Source of the DNA: Ruminococcaceae bacterium FB2012
GTDB taxonomy: Bacteria; Bacillota; Clostridia; Oscillospirales; Ruminococcaceae
Reading direction: 5' to 3'
DNA: 64,000 nucleotides
NCBI GenBank assembly: GCA_900104495.1
Contig: FMXS01000007.1
Location: 152,844 to 216,843, forward strand
Below, piece after piece: positions 24,246-33,132 of the stretch (position 1 is the first letter of the stretch; each line of letters begins with the position of its first letter). The position numbers were made by a program, and so were the translations under genes. The notes under the pieces are model-generated. The model made no database searches. It was not told where the DNA came from and worked only from the letters and a program-made list of their open reading frames with translations.

Positions 24246-25424
24246 TTATTTCTTAGCAAGGGCGCTTATGACCTCTGCGTCCTTCGAGTCGATGACTGAG
24301 TTGGTGCTGCGGGAATAGAAATTGTCCGTCACATCCCAAAGCACGGGGACAAAGCCCTTGGCGGTGAGCTTCTCCAGTATGATCTTCAGGCACTCCGAGG
24401 AGGTCTTGTATTTGGCGTCGGGAGCGAAATTGCTGTCGGGGTATCTCGATGTGGTCTCTCCGAGGAAAACAGGGATCCTGCTCTCGCTGAAAGCCTTCAC
24501 CAGCAGGTCGATCTGACCGTCGGTGTATTTCTCCCAGCCCTCCGAACCGATCTGATTCTGCCAGTACATGGCGTTGTCCACATAATGAACGGACACCATC
24601 AGCTTATCCTTTGCCGTATCCTTGGGGATCACAAAGCGGGTGGAGGTGGTCTTGTCGATGTTGGTCCAGTAGCCCGAAAGGATAAGCACGCGCTCGGCGT
24701 TGTTCCCGCCGGTCTTTCTCACGGCATCCACAAAGGTCTGATTCAGAGCGTTGGTGGAAACATAGCCTTCGCTGTCGGACTGTTTTGTAAGCTCGCCGTT
24801 TTCGTTGAACCGCTCTCCGCCGAGGTATTCGTTATAGCCCTCGAACACCAGCTTTGAGGAATAGTCCTTGAAATATTCGGCGATCTGAGTCCAGAGCTTG
24901 TCAAAGATCACCTTGCAGTTTTCCAGATCGTTGCGTCGGATGATGAACTCGTCGAAGTGGTGGATGTTGACGACCGCATAAAGATCGTCTTTCAGACAGT
25001 AGTCCACGATCTCTTTCACACGGCCGATGTATTCCTTGTCGATGGTCCAGCTGCCGTCGTTCTTCATCATATTGCCCCAGAACACGGGGATGCGCACCGT
25101 CTTAAAGCCTGCGGCCTTGACGCCGTCGATCATCTCCTGGGTGGTGACGGGGGCGCCCCAGCAGGTCTCGTAGTCCGAGGGCTTGTTCTGACCCTTGGTG
25201 GGGATCCAGGTGTAGGAGGATTTTTCGCAGCCGTTGGCGTCATAGGCTTCCATGGTGTTTCCGAGGTTCCAGCCCAGGCCCATATCCTTGGCGGTCTCCG
25301 CCGCCGTAAGGAAGGTTTCGGCAGTTTTCTCTTTCTCCGTGTCCCCCGAGGAGGACCCGGAACCGCAGGCTGTCATCAGCACAGCCGTAAATCCGATCAG
25401 CAGCGATCTCAGTATTTTCTTCAT
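24246..25424 (-). CDS. GH5-family endoglucanase-like lipoprotein
   Basis: 392 residues with the lipobox LMTAC, so the enzyme should be tethered outside. GH5 hallmarks: GLGWNLGNTMEAYD, FKTVRIPVFWG, VVNIHHFDE, the acid/base Glu in FEGYNEYLG (usually NEP) and the nucleophile Glu in VFLGETTSRY. The fold fits cellulase or beta-mannanase; I cannot fix the substrate. No dockerin or binding module is present. GGGAG lies seven bases before the ATG, and a GTG one codon upstream is disfavoured. It is divergent from a second AraC gene with which it shares a promoter region. Confidence 0.92.
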   Translation of the reverse strand: MKKILRSLLIGFTAVLMTACGSGSSSGDTEKEKTAETFLTAAETAKDMGLGWNLGNTMEAYDANGCEKSSYTWIPTKGQNKPSDYETCWGAPVTTQEMIDGVKAAGFKTVRIPVFWGNMMKNDGSWTIDKEYIGRVKEIVDYCLKDDLYAVVNIHHFDEFIIRRNDLENCKVIFDKLWTQIAEYFKDYSSKLVFEGYNEYLGGERFNENGELTKQSDSEGYVSTNALNQTFVDAVRKTGGNNAERVLILSGYWTNIDKTTSTRFVIPKDTAKDKLMVSVHYVDNAMYWQNQIGSEGWEKYTDGQIDLLVKAFSESRIPVFLGETTSRYPDSNFAPDAKYKTSSECLKIILEKLTAKGFVPVLWDVTDNFYSRSTNSVIDSKDAEVISALAKK

Positions 25425-25462
25425 CACGATTCTCCCTTTCTCAAAACAGTTTCTTGCTTTTC

Positions 25463-25504
25463 ATTATAAACTATCTTGACAGGAGAATCAATAGATGATA
25501 TTAT
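25463..25504. promoter_or_regulatory. Overlapping divergent promoters of the GH5 and AraC genes
   Basis: Leftward TTGATT (25486-25491) and TATAAT (25463-25468) are 17 bases apart. Rightward TTGACA (25476-25481) and TATTAT (25499-25504) are also 17 bases apart. The two promoters interlock, so polymerase binding on one side should exclude the other. Confidence 0.75.
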
Positions 25505-25552
25505 TAAGATATAACGATATGAACACTGCCGCAGCATTTTCGGGAGGTCAAT

Positions 25553-26359
25553 ATGTTTTTCTATCACTACCCTATCATCGGACGGGAGGGGCGCTTCCCG
25601 ATCTATCTGATAAGCCTCGGTATGCACGACTGTCAGCCCTTTACAAAGCGCGGGACGGAATATGCCCTTCCGCAGATATTCTACTGCACAAAAGGCAGCG
25701 GGATGCTCCGCTTTGACGGAAACGAGTTCGAGGTGAAGGCAGGGACGGGCATCTTTATCCCGGGAGGCTATCCTCACGAATACTTTCCCCTCGGAGAAGA
25801 GTGGGACAACCACTGGATAATCCCCGGCGGGAGCGGCAGCGAGCAGCTGCTTGCGGAAATGGGCCTTGACAGGCCGAGAGTCTTTGAACTTGCCGCCACC
25901 GGCCCTCTGGACCGTCTGTTCATGCAGATGCACGACGCTCTTATCCGCGACCGCATTTACGGAAACATCAAAGCGTCGGGGCTGTTGTACGATTTTCTCA
26001 TCGAGCTTGACCGCCTTATCAACCGCGGCGGCGAACGCAGGACCGTGAATCCCGCCATACAGAAATGCGTCGAGCTTATCGACAGCGAATACAGCCGTCA
26101 GATCACCTTGGACGAGCTGTGTTCCGTTTCCGGGCTGTCAAGACAGCATATCTGCCGGCTGTTCCGAAGCGTTCTCAGCGTCCGCCCGACGGAATACATC
26201 GCCAAGCGAAGGATACAGGCCGCCAAAGCACTGCTCTCCGGCACCGATATGACCACCGAAGAGATCGCCGAGGCGGTGGGCTTCGGTTCAAGCAGTTATT
26301 TCTGCAAGCTGTTCAAGCGGTACGAAGGCATCTCCCCGACCACCTTCAGAAACGGCTGA
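25553..26359 (+). CDS. AraC-family regulator divergent from the GH5 gene
   Basis: 268 residues: cupin N-terminal half (FYCTKGSGMLRF, GIFIPGGYPHEYFP) and two C-terminal helix-turn-helix motifs (ITLDELCSVSGLSRQHICRLF; TTEEIAEAVGFGSSSYFCKLF). GGGAGGT precedes the ATG. Its position and the interlocked promoters point to control of the GH5 gene and of itself in response to a sugar. Confidence 0.9.
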   Translation: MFFYHYPIIGREGRFPIYLISLGMHDCQPFTKRGTEYALPQIFYCTKGSGMLRFDGNEFEVKAGTGIFIPGGYPHEYFPLGEEWDNHWIIPGGSGSEQLLAEMGLDRPRVFELAATGPLDRLFMQMHDALIRDRIYGNIKASGLLYDFLIELDRLINRGGERRTVNPAIQKCVELIDSEYSRQITLDELCSVSGLSRQHICRLFRSVLSVRPTEYIAKRRIQAAKALLSGTDMTTEEIAEAVGFGSSSYFCKLFKRYEGISPTTFRNG

Positions 26360-26494
26360 TGACCCGACAAACGAAAACCGCGTCTGCCTGCAGCGAGCGT
26401 CGCGTCACCGAGCAAACCGATGCCGAAGGCAAAACTCACCGCGTGAGCGAATTTGAGCTTGTACCTTATCATTACGGGATCGAAAAACAAAAAA

Positions 26495-26535
26495 GCCTCC
26501 GCCGAAGCTCATTGCTCCGGCGGAGGTCGTTTTTT
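26495..26535 (+). terminator. Terminator of the AraC gene
   Basis: GCCTCCGCCG pairs with CGGCGGAGG(T), and T runs follow in both directions. Confidence 0.85.
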
Positions 26536-26633
26536 GTTGGCCGTTATCCGGCGATACTGTCAAAAGCAAAACATTTCGCGGCTGATCTTTCCGTATCGGA
26601 CTCCGCTCCTTCGGCGCTTCCGGGAAAGACGCC

Positions 26634-26673
26634 GCAAAAAAAGCCCCCGAAAGCAGAATGACCTTTCGGGGGC
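26634..26673 (-). terminator. Terminator of the surface carbohydrate-binding protein gene
   Basis: AGCCCCCGAAAG pairs with CTTTCGGGGGCT and is followed leftward by seven T. Confidence 0.88.
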
Positions 26674-26721
26674 TCACGGATATTCAGACTTTTGCTTTTA
26701 AGGCTCCTTCATTCCCGGAGC

Positions 26722-28104
26722 TTATTTACGCTTCTTTCTGCTGACAGCGATGCCGACAGATGCCACAGCCAGTGCTGCCGCCGCGGTGCTTTCGGCCGCT
26801 CCCGTATTGGAAGCATTCGAGGTGTTGGCAGCTGTATTGTTCGTATTGTTTCCTGTGGTGCCGCCGGTGGTCCCGCCTGAGGTGCCGCCGGATGTGCCGC
26901 CGGATGTGCCGCCGGATGTTCCGCTGTCGGCGGAAGCCGCAGAGAGCTTGATGTTGTCAAGGCAGATCCAGGTGTCCGCGTCAAGGTCGCCGAAGAATTC
27001 CACTTCGTAGTCCCCTTCCTTTTCCACAGTGAACACGGGAGTCTCGCAGGCTGCCCACTTGTCCCAGCCGATGCCGGCAGGAAGAGTATAGTTTACAAGA
27101 TCTCCGACCTTGAGCTTGACCTTTGTATCAACGCCTTCATTTGCATCCATGTTGAAGGTGACTTTATAGCTTCCGGGAGTCAGGTGCAGAGTCTGCTTGA
27201 TCGAAAGGGGCAGAGCGGATTCGTTCCAGATGTTCAGATAGTTGTTGCTCTTATCCTTTCTTGCGTCCTTGTCGGAGGCCTTTGCATACCAGGCCTGGAG
27301 ACCGTCCTTCCAGTCAACGGTCCAGCCCACCAGCTCGGTATCGCTTACCGTTTCAAAGTCGCCGTTAACTATGCTGCTGCCGGGAGTCTTTGTCTCATCG
27401 GACTGAGAATCGTCAGGAGCGGCGCTGCTGTCGTCCGGTGCGGAGTCTTCGGTCTGACTGTCCGCGGAGCTGTCGTCGCTTCCCTGCTCTTCGGAAGAAT
27501 CATCCTCGGGGAGGCTTTCCTCCGCTTCGGAGCTTTCCTCTGCCTCGGAGCTGTCATCGTCCCCGGAGCCCTTGGCTTCAACGGCAACGCTGTCAACGTA
27601 AGCCCAGCCGCCGTCCTTCATGGAAACGGTAAGTGTCAGCGTCTCCTCGGCACCGGAGCCTGTAACATCGACTTCGGCCTTATCCCAAACGTTCCAGCCG
27701 CTGAGAGTGACCGCATCGCTCTCGGCGGAGCCCACGGCTATCTTTATGTCCGCATCCGCGCCCATAGCATAGAAGGTAAAGCTGTAATCCCCTTCGGGGA
27801 CGGTTATCTGCTGAGTGAACACGCCGTCGCCGCCGTTCTGGCGCCAAACGTTGGTGCCTGCTGTCGAACCGCTGGGAGGAGTCTCAACTCCCTCGTCGGA
27901 ATACTTCTTGAAGTTAGCGGTGGCATCGCCGTTATCCCAGGCGGTGGTATAGCTCCAGCCGTTGCCTTCCTGCCAGATGTCGGTCTCAAAATTGCCGTTG
28001 CTGATCGAAACATCCGCCGCACTGACGCTCATTGCTGCCAGTGCCGCCGTAAGAGTGATCGCTGCTGCACCTGCGGCAGCCTTTTTCACAAGTCTGCTTT
28101 TCAT
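26722..28104 (-). CDS. Secreted surface protein with two carbohydrate-binding-like domains and a C-terminal anchor
   Basis: 460 residues. A signal peptide ending near VSA-AD, a first jelly-roll-like domain (SISNGNFETDIWQEGNGW to YVDSVAVEAKGSG), a Ser/Asp/Glu linker of about 60 residues, a second such domain (SSIVNGDFETVSDTELVGW to WICLDNIKL), five GGTS-type repeats, then NTGAAES, a hydrophobic helix and RKKRK. This layout matches CBM4/9/22-like modules displayed on the cell surface by a sorting-type signal. No catalytic domain is present. It has its own promoter with a LacI-type operator, linking it to the adjacent galactan operon. Confidence 0.82.
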   Translation of the reverse strand: MKSRLVKKAAAGAAAITLTAALAAMSVSAADVSISNGNFETDIWQEGNGWSYTTAWDNGDATANFKKYSDEGVETPPSGSTAGTNVWRQNGGDGVFTQQITVPEGDYSFTFYAMGADADIKIAVGSAESDAVTLSGWNVWDKAEVDVTGSGAEETLTLTVSMKDGGWAYVDSVAVEAKGSGDDDSSEAEESSEAEESLPEDDSSEEQGSDDSSADSQTEDSAPDDSSAAPDDSQSDETKTPGSSIVNGDFETVSDTELVGWTVDWKDGLQAWYAKASDKDARKDKSNNYLNIWNESALPLSIKQTLHLTPGSYKVTFNMDANEGVDTKVKLKVGDLVNYTLPAGIGWDKWAACETPVFTVEKEGDYEVEFFGDLDADTWICLDNIKLSAASADSGTSGGTSGGTSGGTSGGTTGGTTGNNTNNTAANTSNASNTGAAESTAAAALAVASVGIAVSRKKRK

Positions 28105-28146
28105 TTTCCGTCCTCCGTTACTGTTTTCTCCGGGCTCGTCCCGGGA

Positions 28147-28166
28147 GTGCGCAAGCGGTTGCGCAC
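28147..28166. promoter_or_regulatory. LacI-type operator before the surface binding-protein gene
   Basis: GTGCGCAAGCGGTTGCGCAC has perfect 8-bp arms around GCGG. It lies 22 bases downstream of the -10, where a bound repressor would block transcription. The lacI-like gene is adjacent. Confidence 0.75.
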
Positions 28167-28187
28167 GTATGCCCTGTCTTGTTTACA

Positions 28188-28216
28188 ATTATAACAGAAC
28201 AATAAGTTTTTTACAA
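28188..28216 (-). promoter_or_regulatory. Promoter of the surface binding-protein gene
   Basis: Leftward TTGTAA-17-TATAAT. Confidence 0.7.
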
Positions 28217-28280
28217 TAGTCCGTTATACCAATTTAACGCCCTTTGTTTTGTGCATTTATGCCAACGGACGGCTTTGAAG

Positions 28281-29294
28281 TCAGATAGTCGATTTTCTGA
28301 TCTTCAGTTCAAAATCCATAAGCGAAGCCGTTTCCGTGCCGACGCCTGCTATGATGTCCAGCACCTTCTCAGCCGCTGCTGTCCCCAGCTTGACCGCGTC
28401 AAATTTCAGCGAGGTTATGGGCGGCGAGTAGCTGTCAAGGTAAACGCTGTTGTAGAAGGACGCGATCTTCACATCCTGCGGGACGGACTTCCCCAGCTCG
28501 TTCAGCTTTGACAGCAGTCTCATGCACAGCATATCGTCCCCGCAGATCACGCACGCAGGATCCTCTCTGAACAGCATCTCGGCGGCCTTTGAGAACTGCA
28601 TCTCGCTGTCCACTTCGGTGAACACCAGCCTGTCGTTGAAATGCCTGCCCGACTTTTCAAAGGCGCTGGCAAAACCGGTGTATCTGCTCTTGTTGACGGT
28701 GTATTCCGTGCTTCCGAGAAGCAGACCGATCCTGTCGGCGGGATTGGACATGATAAGATAATTCGTAAGCTCGCGGCAGCCGTTCACATGGTCGCTGTCA
28801 ACGATCACGCTGTCGGCGTGTACGCTCTTTCCCACCACGACGAAGGGCATCCCGTTTTCACTGAGCAGCATTTCTATCCTGCCCTCCGAGACCGGCCTTG
28901 TTACGATAACGCCGTCCACCTTGCGGTTCTCGATGACTCTTGTAAGCTGCGAAAGATTATCCCGCTCCGTGCCGATAAGCACCGCATCGTAATCACGGAC
29001 GGCGCAGCCCTTGGCAATGCCCGCTATGCAGGTCTGGAAGAAGGGCGCTTCGTTCTCGCTCTGATCCATAGGCACCACGACGCCGATATTGTAGGTCTTC
29101 TGCTCGGACAGGCTCTTGGCGATCATGTTCGGGCGGTAATTCAGCTCGCGGATGCACTCAAACACCCTCTCGCGGGTCTCCGCCTTTATTCTTCCCTTTC
29201 CTGAGATCGCCCGCGAGACCGTGGACTTTGAAAGTCCCAGCGCCGCGGCGACATCCTCAAGCTGAGCCTTTTTCTGATTGTTAGAGTTCTTCAT
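28281..29294 (-). CDS. LacI-family repressor of the galactan locus
   Basis: 337 residues: N-terminal helix-turn-helix (QLEDVAAALGLSKSTVSRAISG), hinge helix (RPNMIAKSLSEQ) and a periplasmic-binding-protein-like effector domain with VDGVIVTRPV and VVVGKSVHADSVIVDSD. GGGGAG precedes the ATG, and it starts 17 bases after the ABC ATPase gene, so it is cotranscribed with the transporter it probably controls. Three LacI-type palindromes in the locus are likely targets. The inducer is expected to be a galacto-oligosaccharide, which is inference. Confidence 0.92.
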   Translation of the reverse strand: MKNSNNQKKAQLEDVAAALGLSKSTVSRAISGKGRIKAETRERVFECIRELNYRPNMIAKSLSEQKTYNIGVVVPMDQSENEAPFFQTCIAGIAKGCAVRDYDAVLIGTERDNLSQLTRVIENRKVDGVIVTRPVSEGRIEMLLSENGMPFVVVGKSVHADSVIVDSDHVNGCRELTNYLIMSNPADRIGLLLGSTEYTVNKSRYTGFASAFEKSGRHFNDRLVFTEVDSEMQFSKAAEMLFREDPACVICGDDMLCMRLLSKLNELGKSVPQDVKIASFYNSVYLDSYSPPITSLKFDAVKLGTAAAEKVLDIIAGVGTETASLMDFELKIRKSTI

Positions 29295-29311
29295 TGCGAC
29301 TCCCCGATTTT

Positions 29312-30517
29312 TTATTTCTTTTTATTGTCCTTCTTGTTCTTCTTAGACTTCTCCTCGGGTACGAATTTTTCCGTCTTCGGCACAGGAACGGCGCCGGGCA
29401 CCGCAAGATTTCTGCCGTCATCGTTTCTGAAAAGGTTGATAGTGCGCTCTCTGAAGGTGAAAGCCACGCTCTCCTTGCTGATAAGCCTGTTCTGCTCTTC
29501 GTCGGTGAGATCGGCGATCTGCACCTTCAGGATGATCGGCTTTCCGTCCCAGTATTCCGCGTGGATGTGCAGCTCGCTGCCCATCATTTCGGTGACTTTG
29601 ATGCTGGCTCTTATGCCCTTCTCTCCCAAGGGGTCGATGATAAGGTTTTCCGGCCTTACTCCCAGCTGAACGTTTTCGGGCACCTGCTCCAGCTTGTCAA
29701 GTTCATCGCATATATACTTCGGAACATTGACTTCATAATCTCCCACCGCAGCCTTGTAGCCTTCGCCGCTCTTTTTGAGTACTGCGTCGAAGAAGTTCAT
29801 CTGCGGCGTGCCGATAAAGCCCGCTACGAACAGGTTCGCAGGATGATTGAACAGCTCCTGGGGAGTCCCCACCTGCATTACATAGCCGTCCTTCATTATC
29901 ACTATCCTGTCGCCCAGAGTCATAGCTTCGGTCTGATCGTGGGTAACATACACAAAGGTGGTGCGGATCTTCTGCCTCAGCAGGATTATCTCCGCACGCA
30001 TCTGATTTCTCAGCTTCGCGTCGAGATTTGAGAGGGGCTCATCCATAAGGAAGACCTTGGGTATGCGCACGATAGCTCTGCCTATCGCCACGCGCTGTCT
30101 CTGACCGCCCGAAAGCTGCTTCGGCTTGCGTCCCAGCAGTTCGGTGATGCCCAGTATCTCCGCCGCTTCAAGGACCTTCTGATGTATCTCCTTGTTGGGG
30201 ACCTTTCTCAGTCTCAGGCCGAAGGCGATGTTCTCGTAAACGCTCATGTGCGGATAAAGGGCATAATTCTGGAATACCATTGCAATGTCCCTGTCTTTGG
30301 GCTCCATATCGTTTACTACCGTACCGTCTATCGCAATCTCGCCGTCAGTGATGTCCTCTAGGCCGGCGATCATTCTCAGAGTCGTGGATTTGCCGCAGCC
30401 CGAGGGCCCGACAAGCACGATAAACTCCTCATTCTTTATTTCAAGATTGAAGTCATGTACGGCAACGAAGCCGTTATCATACTGCTTCTTTACATTTGTC
30501 AGACTGACCTCTGCCAT
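29312..30517 (-). CDS. Sugar ABC transporter ATPase (MsmK/UgpC type)
   Basis: 401 residues. Walker A GPSGCGKST, Q loop (FQNYALYPHMSVYENIAF), signature LSGGQRQRVAIGRAI, Walker B VFLMDEPLSNLD and the H loop YVTHDQTEAMTLGDRI. A C-terminal OB-fold regulatory domain (VQLGVRPENLIID) is typical of MsmK, which energises several CUT1 sugar permeases. A lysine-rich tail (KSKKNKKDNKKK) is extra. It lies directly downstream of both permease genes. Confidence 0.94.
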   Translation of the reverse strand: MAEVSLTNVKKQYDNGFVAVHDFNLEIKNEEFIVLVGPSGCGKSTTLRMIAGLEDITDGEIAIDGTVVNDMEPKDRDIAMVFQNYALYPHMSVYENIAFGLRLRKVPNKEIHQKVLEAAEILGITELLGRKPKQLSGGQRQRVAIGRAIVRIPKVFLMDEPLSNLDAKLRNQMRAEIILLRQKIRTTFVYVTHDQTEAMTLGDRIVIMKDGYVMQVGTPQELFNHPANLFVAGFIGTPQMNFFDAVLKKSGEGYKAAVGDYEVNVPKYICDELDKLEQVPENVQLGVRPENLIIDPLGEKGIRASIKVTEMMGSELHIHAEYWDGKPIILKVQIADLTDEEQNRLISKESVAFTFRERTINLFRNDDGRNLAVPGAVPVPKTEKFVPEEKSKKNKKDNKKK

Positions 30518-30565
30518 AGTTTATTCCTCCGTTGTCAATAATTTGTATTTCCGGTCAAGGCGGCG

Positions 30566-31444
30566 TCAGCCCTTTACGGCTCCGCCCGTAACGCCCTCGA
30601 CGTAGTATCTTTGCAGGGCCATGAACAGCGCGGTGACAGGCACCGAAACGAAAAGTCCTCCCGCGCAGAACACCGTGAAGTAGCTGTTGATATGCTCCTT
30701 GTCGAGCCATTTATACAAGCCCACGGCAACGTTATACGCTTCCTCGTGGCCGAAGGTTATCAGCGAGGCATACATGAAATCTCCCCAGGGGGCGATGAAC
30801 GCCATCATGATAGTGTAGATGATTATGGGCTTGGACATCGGCATGATGATCCTGAAAAAGACTCTGCTTCTGGTGGCGCCGTCTATGCGGGCGGCCTCGT
30901 CCAGAGACTTGGGGATCGTGTCGAAGAAGCCCTTGGCGATGTAATATCCCATGCCCGAGCTGGCGGCATAAACCAGTATAAGTCCCGGGATAGCGTTCTC
31001 GCTGGTGAGGCCGATGAGCTTCAGGATGAAATAGGTGGCTATCATCGAAAGGAAGCCCGGGAACATCCCGAGGATGAGCATAAGGTTCATCAGCAGCTTC
31101 CTGCCCTTGAAGCGCATCCTCGAAAGGGCGTAGGCGACGCTCAGAACGATCACCGTCTGAAGCACCGCATTGAACAGCGCAACGATCAGCGTGTTGAAAT
31201 ACCAGTTGAGGAAATTGGTCTCTTTAAACAGGATCCTGAAATTCTCCAAAGACCATTCTTTCGGGAACACATAGGTGACCATGGATCTTGACTCGCCCCG
31301 GAAGGCCTGAAATACAAGATAGAAAAACGGGATAAGCCAGATCAGGCACAGCAGCGTAAGGAAAATGTAGATAAGTATCCGCGTGGTGCGTTCCTTTCGG
31401 GACTTGCTGCGGAATTTCTTTTTTGTGTCTGCATTCGCACTCAT
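30566..31444 (-). CDS. Sugar ABC transporter permease (MalG type)
   Basis: 292 residues with six membrane helices. The ATPase-contacting EAA loop is LDEAARIDGATRSRVFFRIIMPMSKP. CUT1 family importer of oligosaccharides. Its ATG overlaps the stop of the malF-like gene (31441-31444), showing coupled translation. Confidence 0.94.
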   Translation of the reverse strand: MSANADTKKKFRSKSRKERTTRILIYIFLTLLCLIWLIPFFYLVFQAFRGESRSMVTYVFPKEWSLENFRILFKETNFLNWYFNTLIVALFNAVLQTVIVLSVAYALSRMRFKGRKLLMNLMLILGMFPGFLSMIATYFILKLIGLTSENAIPGLILVYAASSGMGYYIAKGFFDTIPKSLDEAARIDGATRSRVFFRIIMPMSKPIIIYTIMMAFIAPWGDFMYASLITFGHEEAYNVAVGLYKWLDKEHINSYFTVFCAGGLFVSVPVTALFMALQRYYVEGVTGGAVKG

Positions 31445-32955
31445 TGGAAATCCTCCTCATTCTTCATCGAAGGAGACAGGTTGTATACTATCAGCGAGAT
31501 CACGGCAACGACCAGGAACACAAGGATACCGATGACGGCAGCCATTTTATAGTCGTTGTTCTGCATCGTCAGGGTATACAGCCAGGTGATGAGCAGGTCC
31601 GTCTGACCCGCGCCTCCTTCATAGGCCATAGTCTTCGGAGCTCCGCCCGTAAGCAGATAGATAACATTGAAGTTGTTGATGTTGGCGGTAAAGCTGGTGA
31701 GCAGATAAGGCCCCGTCACAAAGAGCATATACGGCAGAGTGATCTTCGTGAACTGCTTTATCCCCGAGGCGCCGTCTATCTTCGCGCTCTCGTAGAGATC
31801 GGCGGGAATGTTCATCAGCACTCCCGTGGTGATAAGCATAAGATAGGGGATGCCGACCCATAGATTTATCACCAGCACCATTATCTTCGCCAGCTCCGGC
31901 GTCGATAGGAAGCCTATCTTTTCCGTTATGACCGACAGCTTTTGCAGCAAACTGTTGACTATGCCTTCGTCCGCGAACATTTTCGATACCAAAAGCAGCG
32001 AAACGAACTGCGGCACCGCGATAGTCATGACCAGCACCGTGCGGAATACCTTCTTGAACTTGATGCCCTTCTTGTTGATGCAGATCGCGATGAACATTCC
32101 CAGGAAGTAATTCGAGAAGGTAGCGACCAGCGCCCATATCATCGTCCAGATCAGTATCTCGCGGAAGGTGAATGCGAATTTGGAAGAACCGGAGATGTCC
32201 GTAGCCAGCATGGTACGGAAGTTTTCAAACTCCACCCAGCCGAAGAGCTTTTCGGGAGGCAGGTGCGAATAGTCGTAATTTGTAAAGGCGATAAGTATCA
32301 TAAAGAAGATCGGGATGACGGTAAAGATCACGATACCCAGCAGAGGTACAGAAAGGAGCGTCTTGTAATACTGCTCGTCCCCGAGGGACTTGATGTCGTG
32401 CTTGAAGCTCTTGGGCTTGATGCCCTCCGCGATGAGCTTCTGCGCCAAAGCATTCTGCTTGATGTTGATGACCCAGGTCCATATAAACCCAACGATAATG
32501 AATATGGTCAGCACGCCGTAAAGCAGGATCTTCAGGCTGTTGTCCTTGTAGGCAACGACCTCCAGCCCGTACTTGTTGACGGTCTTTGTCACCGCCTCGG
32601 TGCCGAGGGTGGTCATATCAGCCAGATAGTGCAGGCCGAAGCCCGCCATATAGTAGATGAAAACAGCCTCCATAAGCAGGAAGATTATCCCTCGGCCGAT
32701 CTGCCTGCGGAAAAACTGTCCGAAGCCCATAATGACAAAGGACACTCTTGTCTTGAGATCGCCCTCTTTGAATATCCTGCCGATGTTAGCGAAAAAGCCT
32801 CCGATGCCGAAAAGCACTTTTTTCAGCCCCAGGGGTATTTTTTTCAGCAGGTCCAGCAGTCTGCCCGGGAGCGATACGAAGAATCTGCCGATGTCGTGCA
32901 GCCGTCGTTTGAAAGGCGGCAGTCCCAGATAGTCGAGCTCAGCCATTTGTTTCAT
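31441..32955 (-). CDS. Sugar ABC transporter permease (MalF type) with long N-terminus
   Basis: About 504 residues. Roughly 150 residues precede the conserved permease core and include an additional membrane region (GIIFLLMEAVFIYYMAGFG); this extension is larger than in MalF-like relatives of 290-320 residues and recalls galacto-oligosaccharide GanP-type permeases. The EAA loop is DLYESAKIDGASGIKQFTKITLPYM. A TTG four codons upstream is also possible, but it is too close to AAGGGA. The binding-protein gene precedes it across a strong RNA hairpin. Confidence 0.9.
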   Translation of the reverse strand: MKQMAELDYLGLPPFKRRLHDIGRFFVSLPGRLLDLLKKIPLGLKKVLFGIGGFFANIGRIFKEGDLKTRVSFVIMGFGQFFRRQIGRGIIFLLMEAVFIYYMAGFGLHYLADMTTLGTEAVTKTVNKYGLEVVAYKDNSLKILLYGVLTIFIIVGFIWTWVINIKQNALAQKLIAEGIKPKSFKHDIKSLGDEQYYKTLLSVPLLGIVIFTVIPIFFMILIAFTNYDYSHLPPEKLFGWVEFENFRTMLATDISGSSKFAFTFREILIWTMIWALVATFSNYFLGMFIAICINKKGIKFKKVFRTVLVMTIAVPQFVSLLLVSKMFADEGIVNSLLQKLSVITEKIGFLSTPELAKIMVLVINLWVGIPYLMLITTGVLMNIPADLYESAKIDGASGIKQFTKITLPYMLFVTGPYLLTSFTANINNFNVIYLLTGGAPKTMAYEGGAGQTDLLITWLYTLTMQNNDYKMAAVIGILVFLVVAVISLIVYNLSPSMKNEEDFQ

Positions 32956-33021
32956 ACTGTCTGTCAATCCCTTCGTTCAAAGAATAGTAGCCTTCATTGT
33001 CAGATCATAAAACGGCACCGT

Positions 33022-33093
33022 GTTATGCCGTTTCAAAGCAGCAAGCCCCTGCCTGCGTCTTTGAAGCGGCATAACGGCGGAATGCTCCGCCGT
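33022..33093 (-). repeat. Intergenic inverted repeats between binding-protein and permease genes
   Basis: GTTATGCCGTTTCAAAG (33022-33038) pairs with CTTTGAAGCGGCATAAC (33059-33075) with one mismatch, and a second small hairpin ACGGCGG/CCGCCGT follows. Such hairpins after binding-protein genes usually stabilise the upstream message and lower expression of the permeases. Confidence 0.7.
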
Positions 33094-33132
33094 CAGCGCT
33101 TCTTGGATAATATGATTCAGGGTGAAACCGGA

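Larger units (their letters stand above)
26360..26721. other. Intergenic stretch with two strong terminators and no gene
   Basis: I see no supported coding sequence. It contains the AraC terminator (26495-26535) and the terminator of the leftward carbohydrate-binding protein gene (26634-26673). The sequence between them has no recognisable feature. Confidence 0.6.

Noticed and set aside
24246..25424. Cellulosomal enzyme
   Set aside because: No dockerin or cohesin sequence; a lipobox anchors the protein instead.
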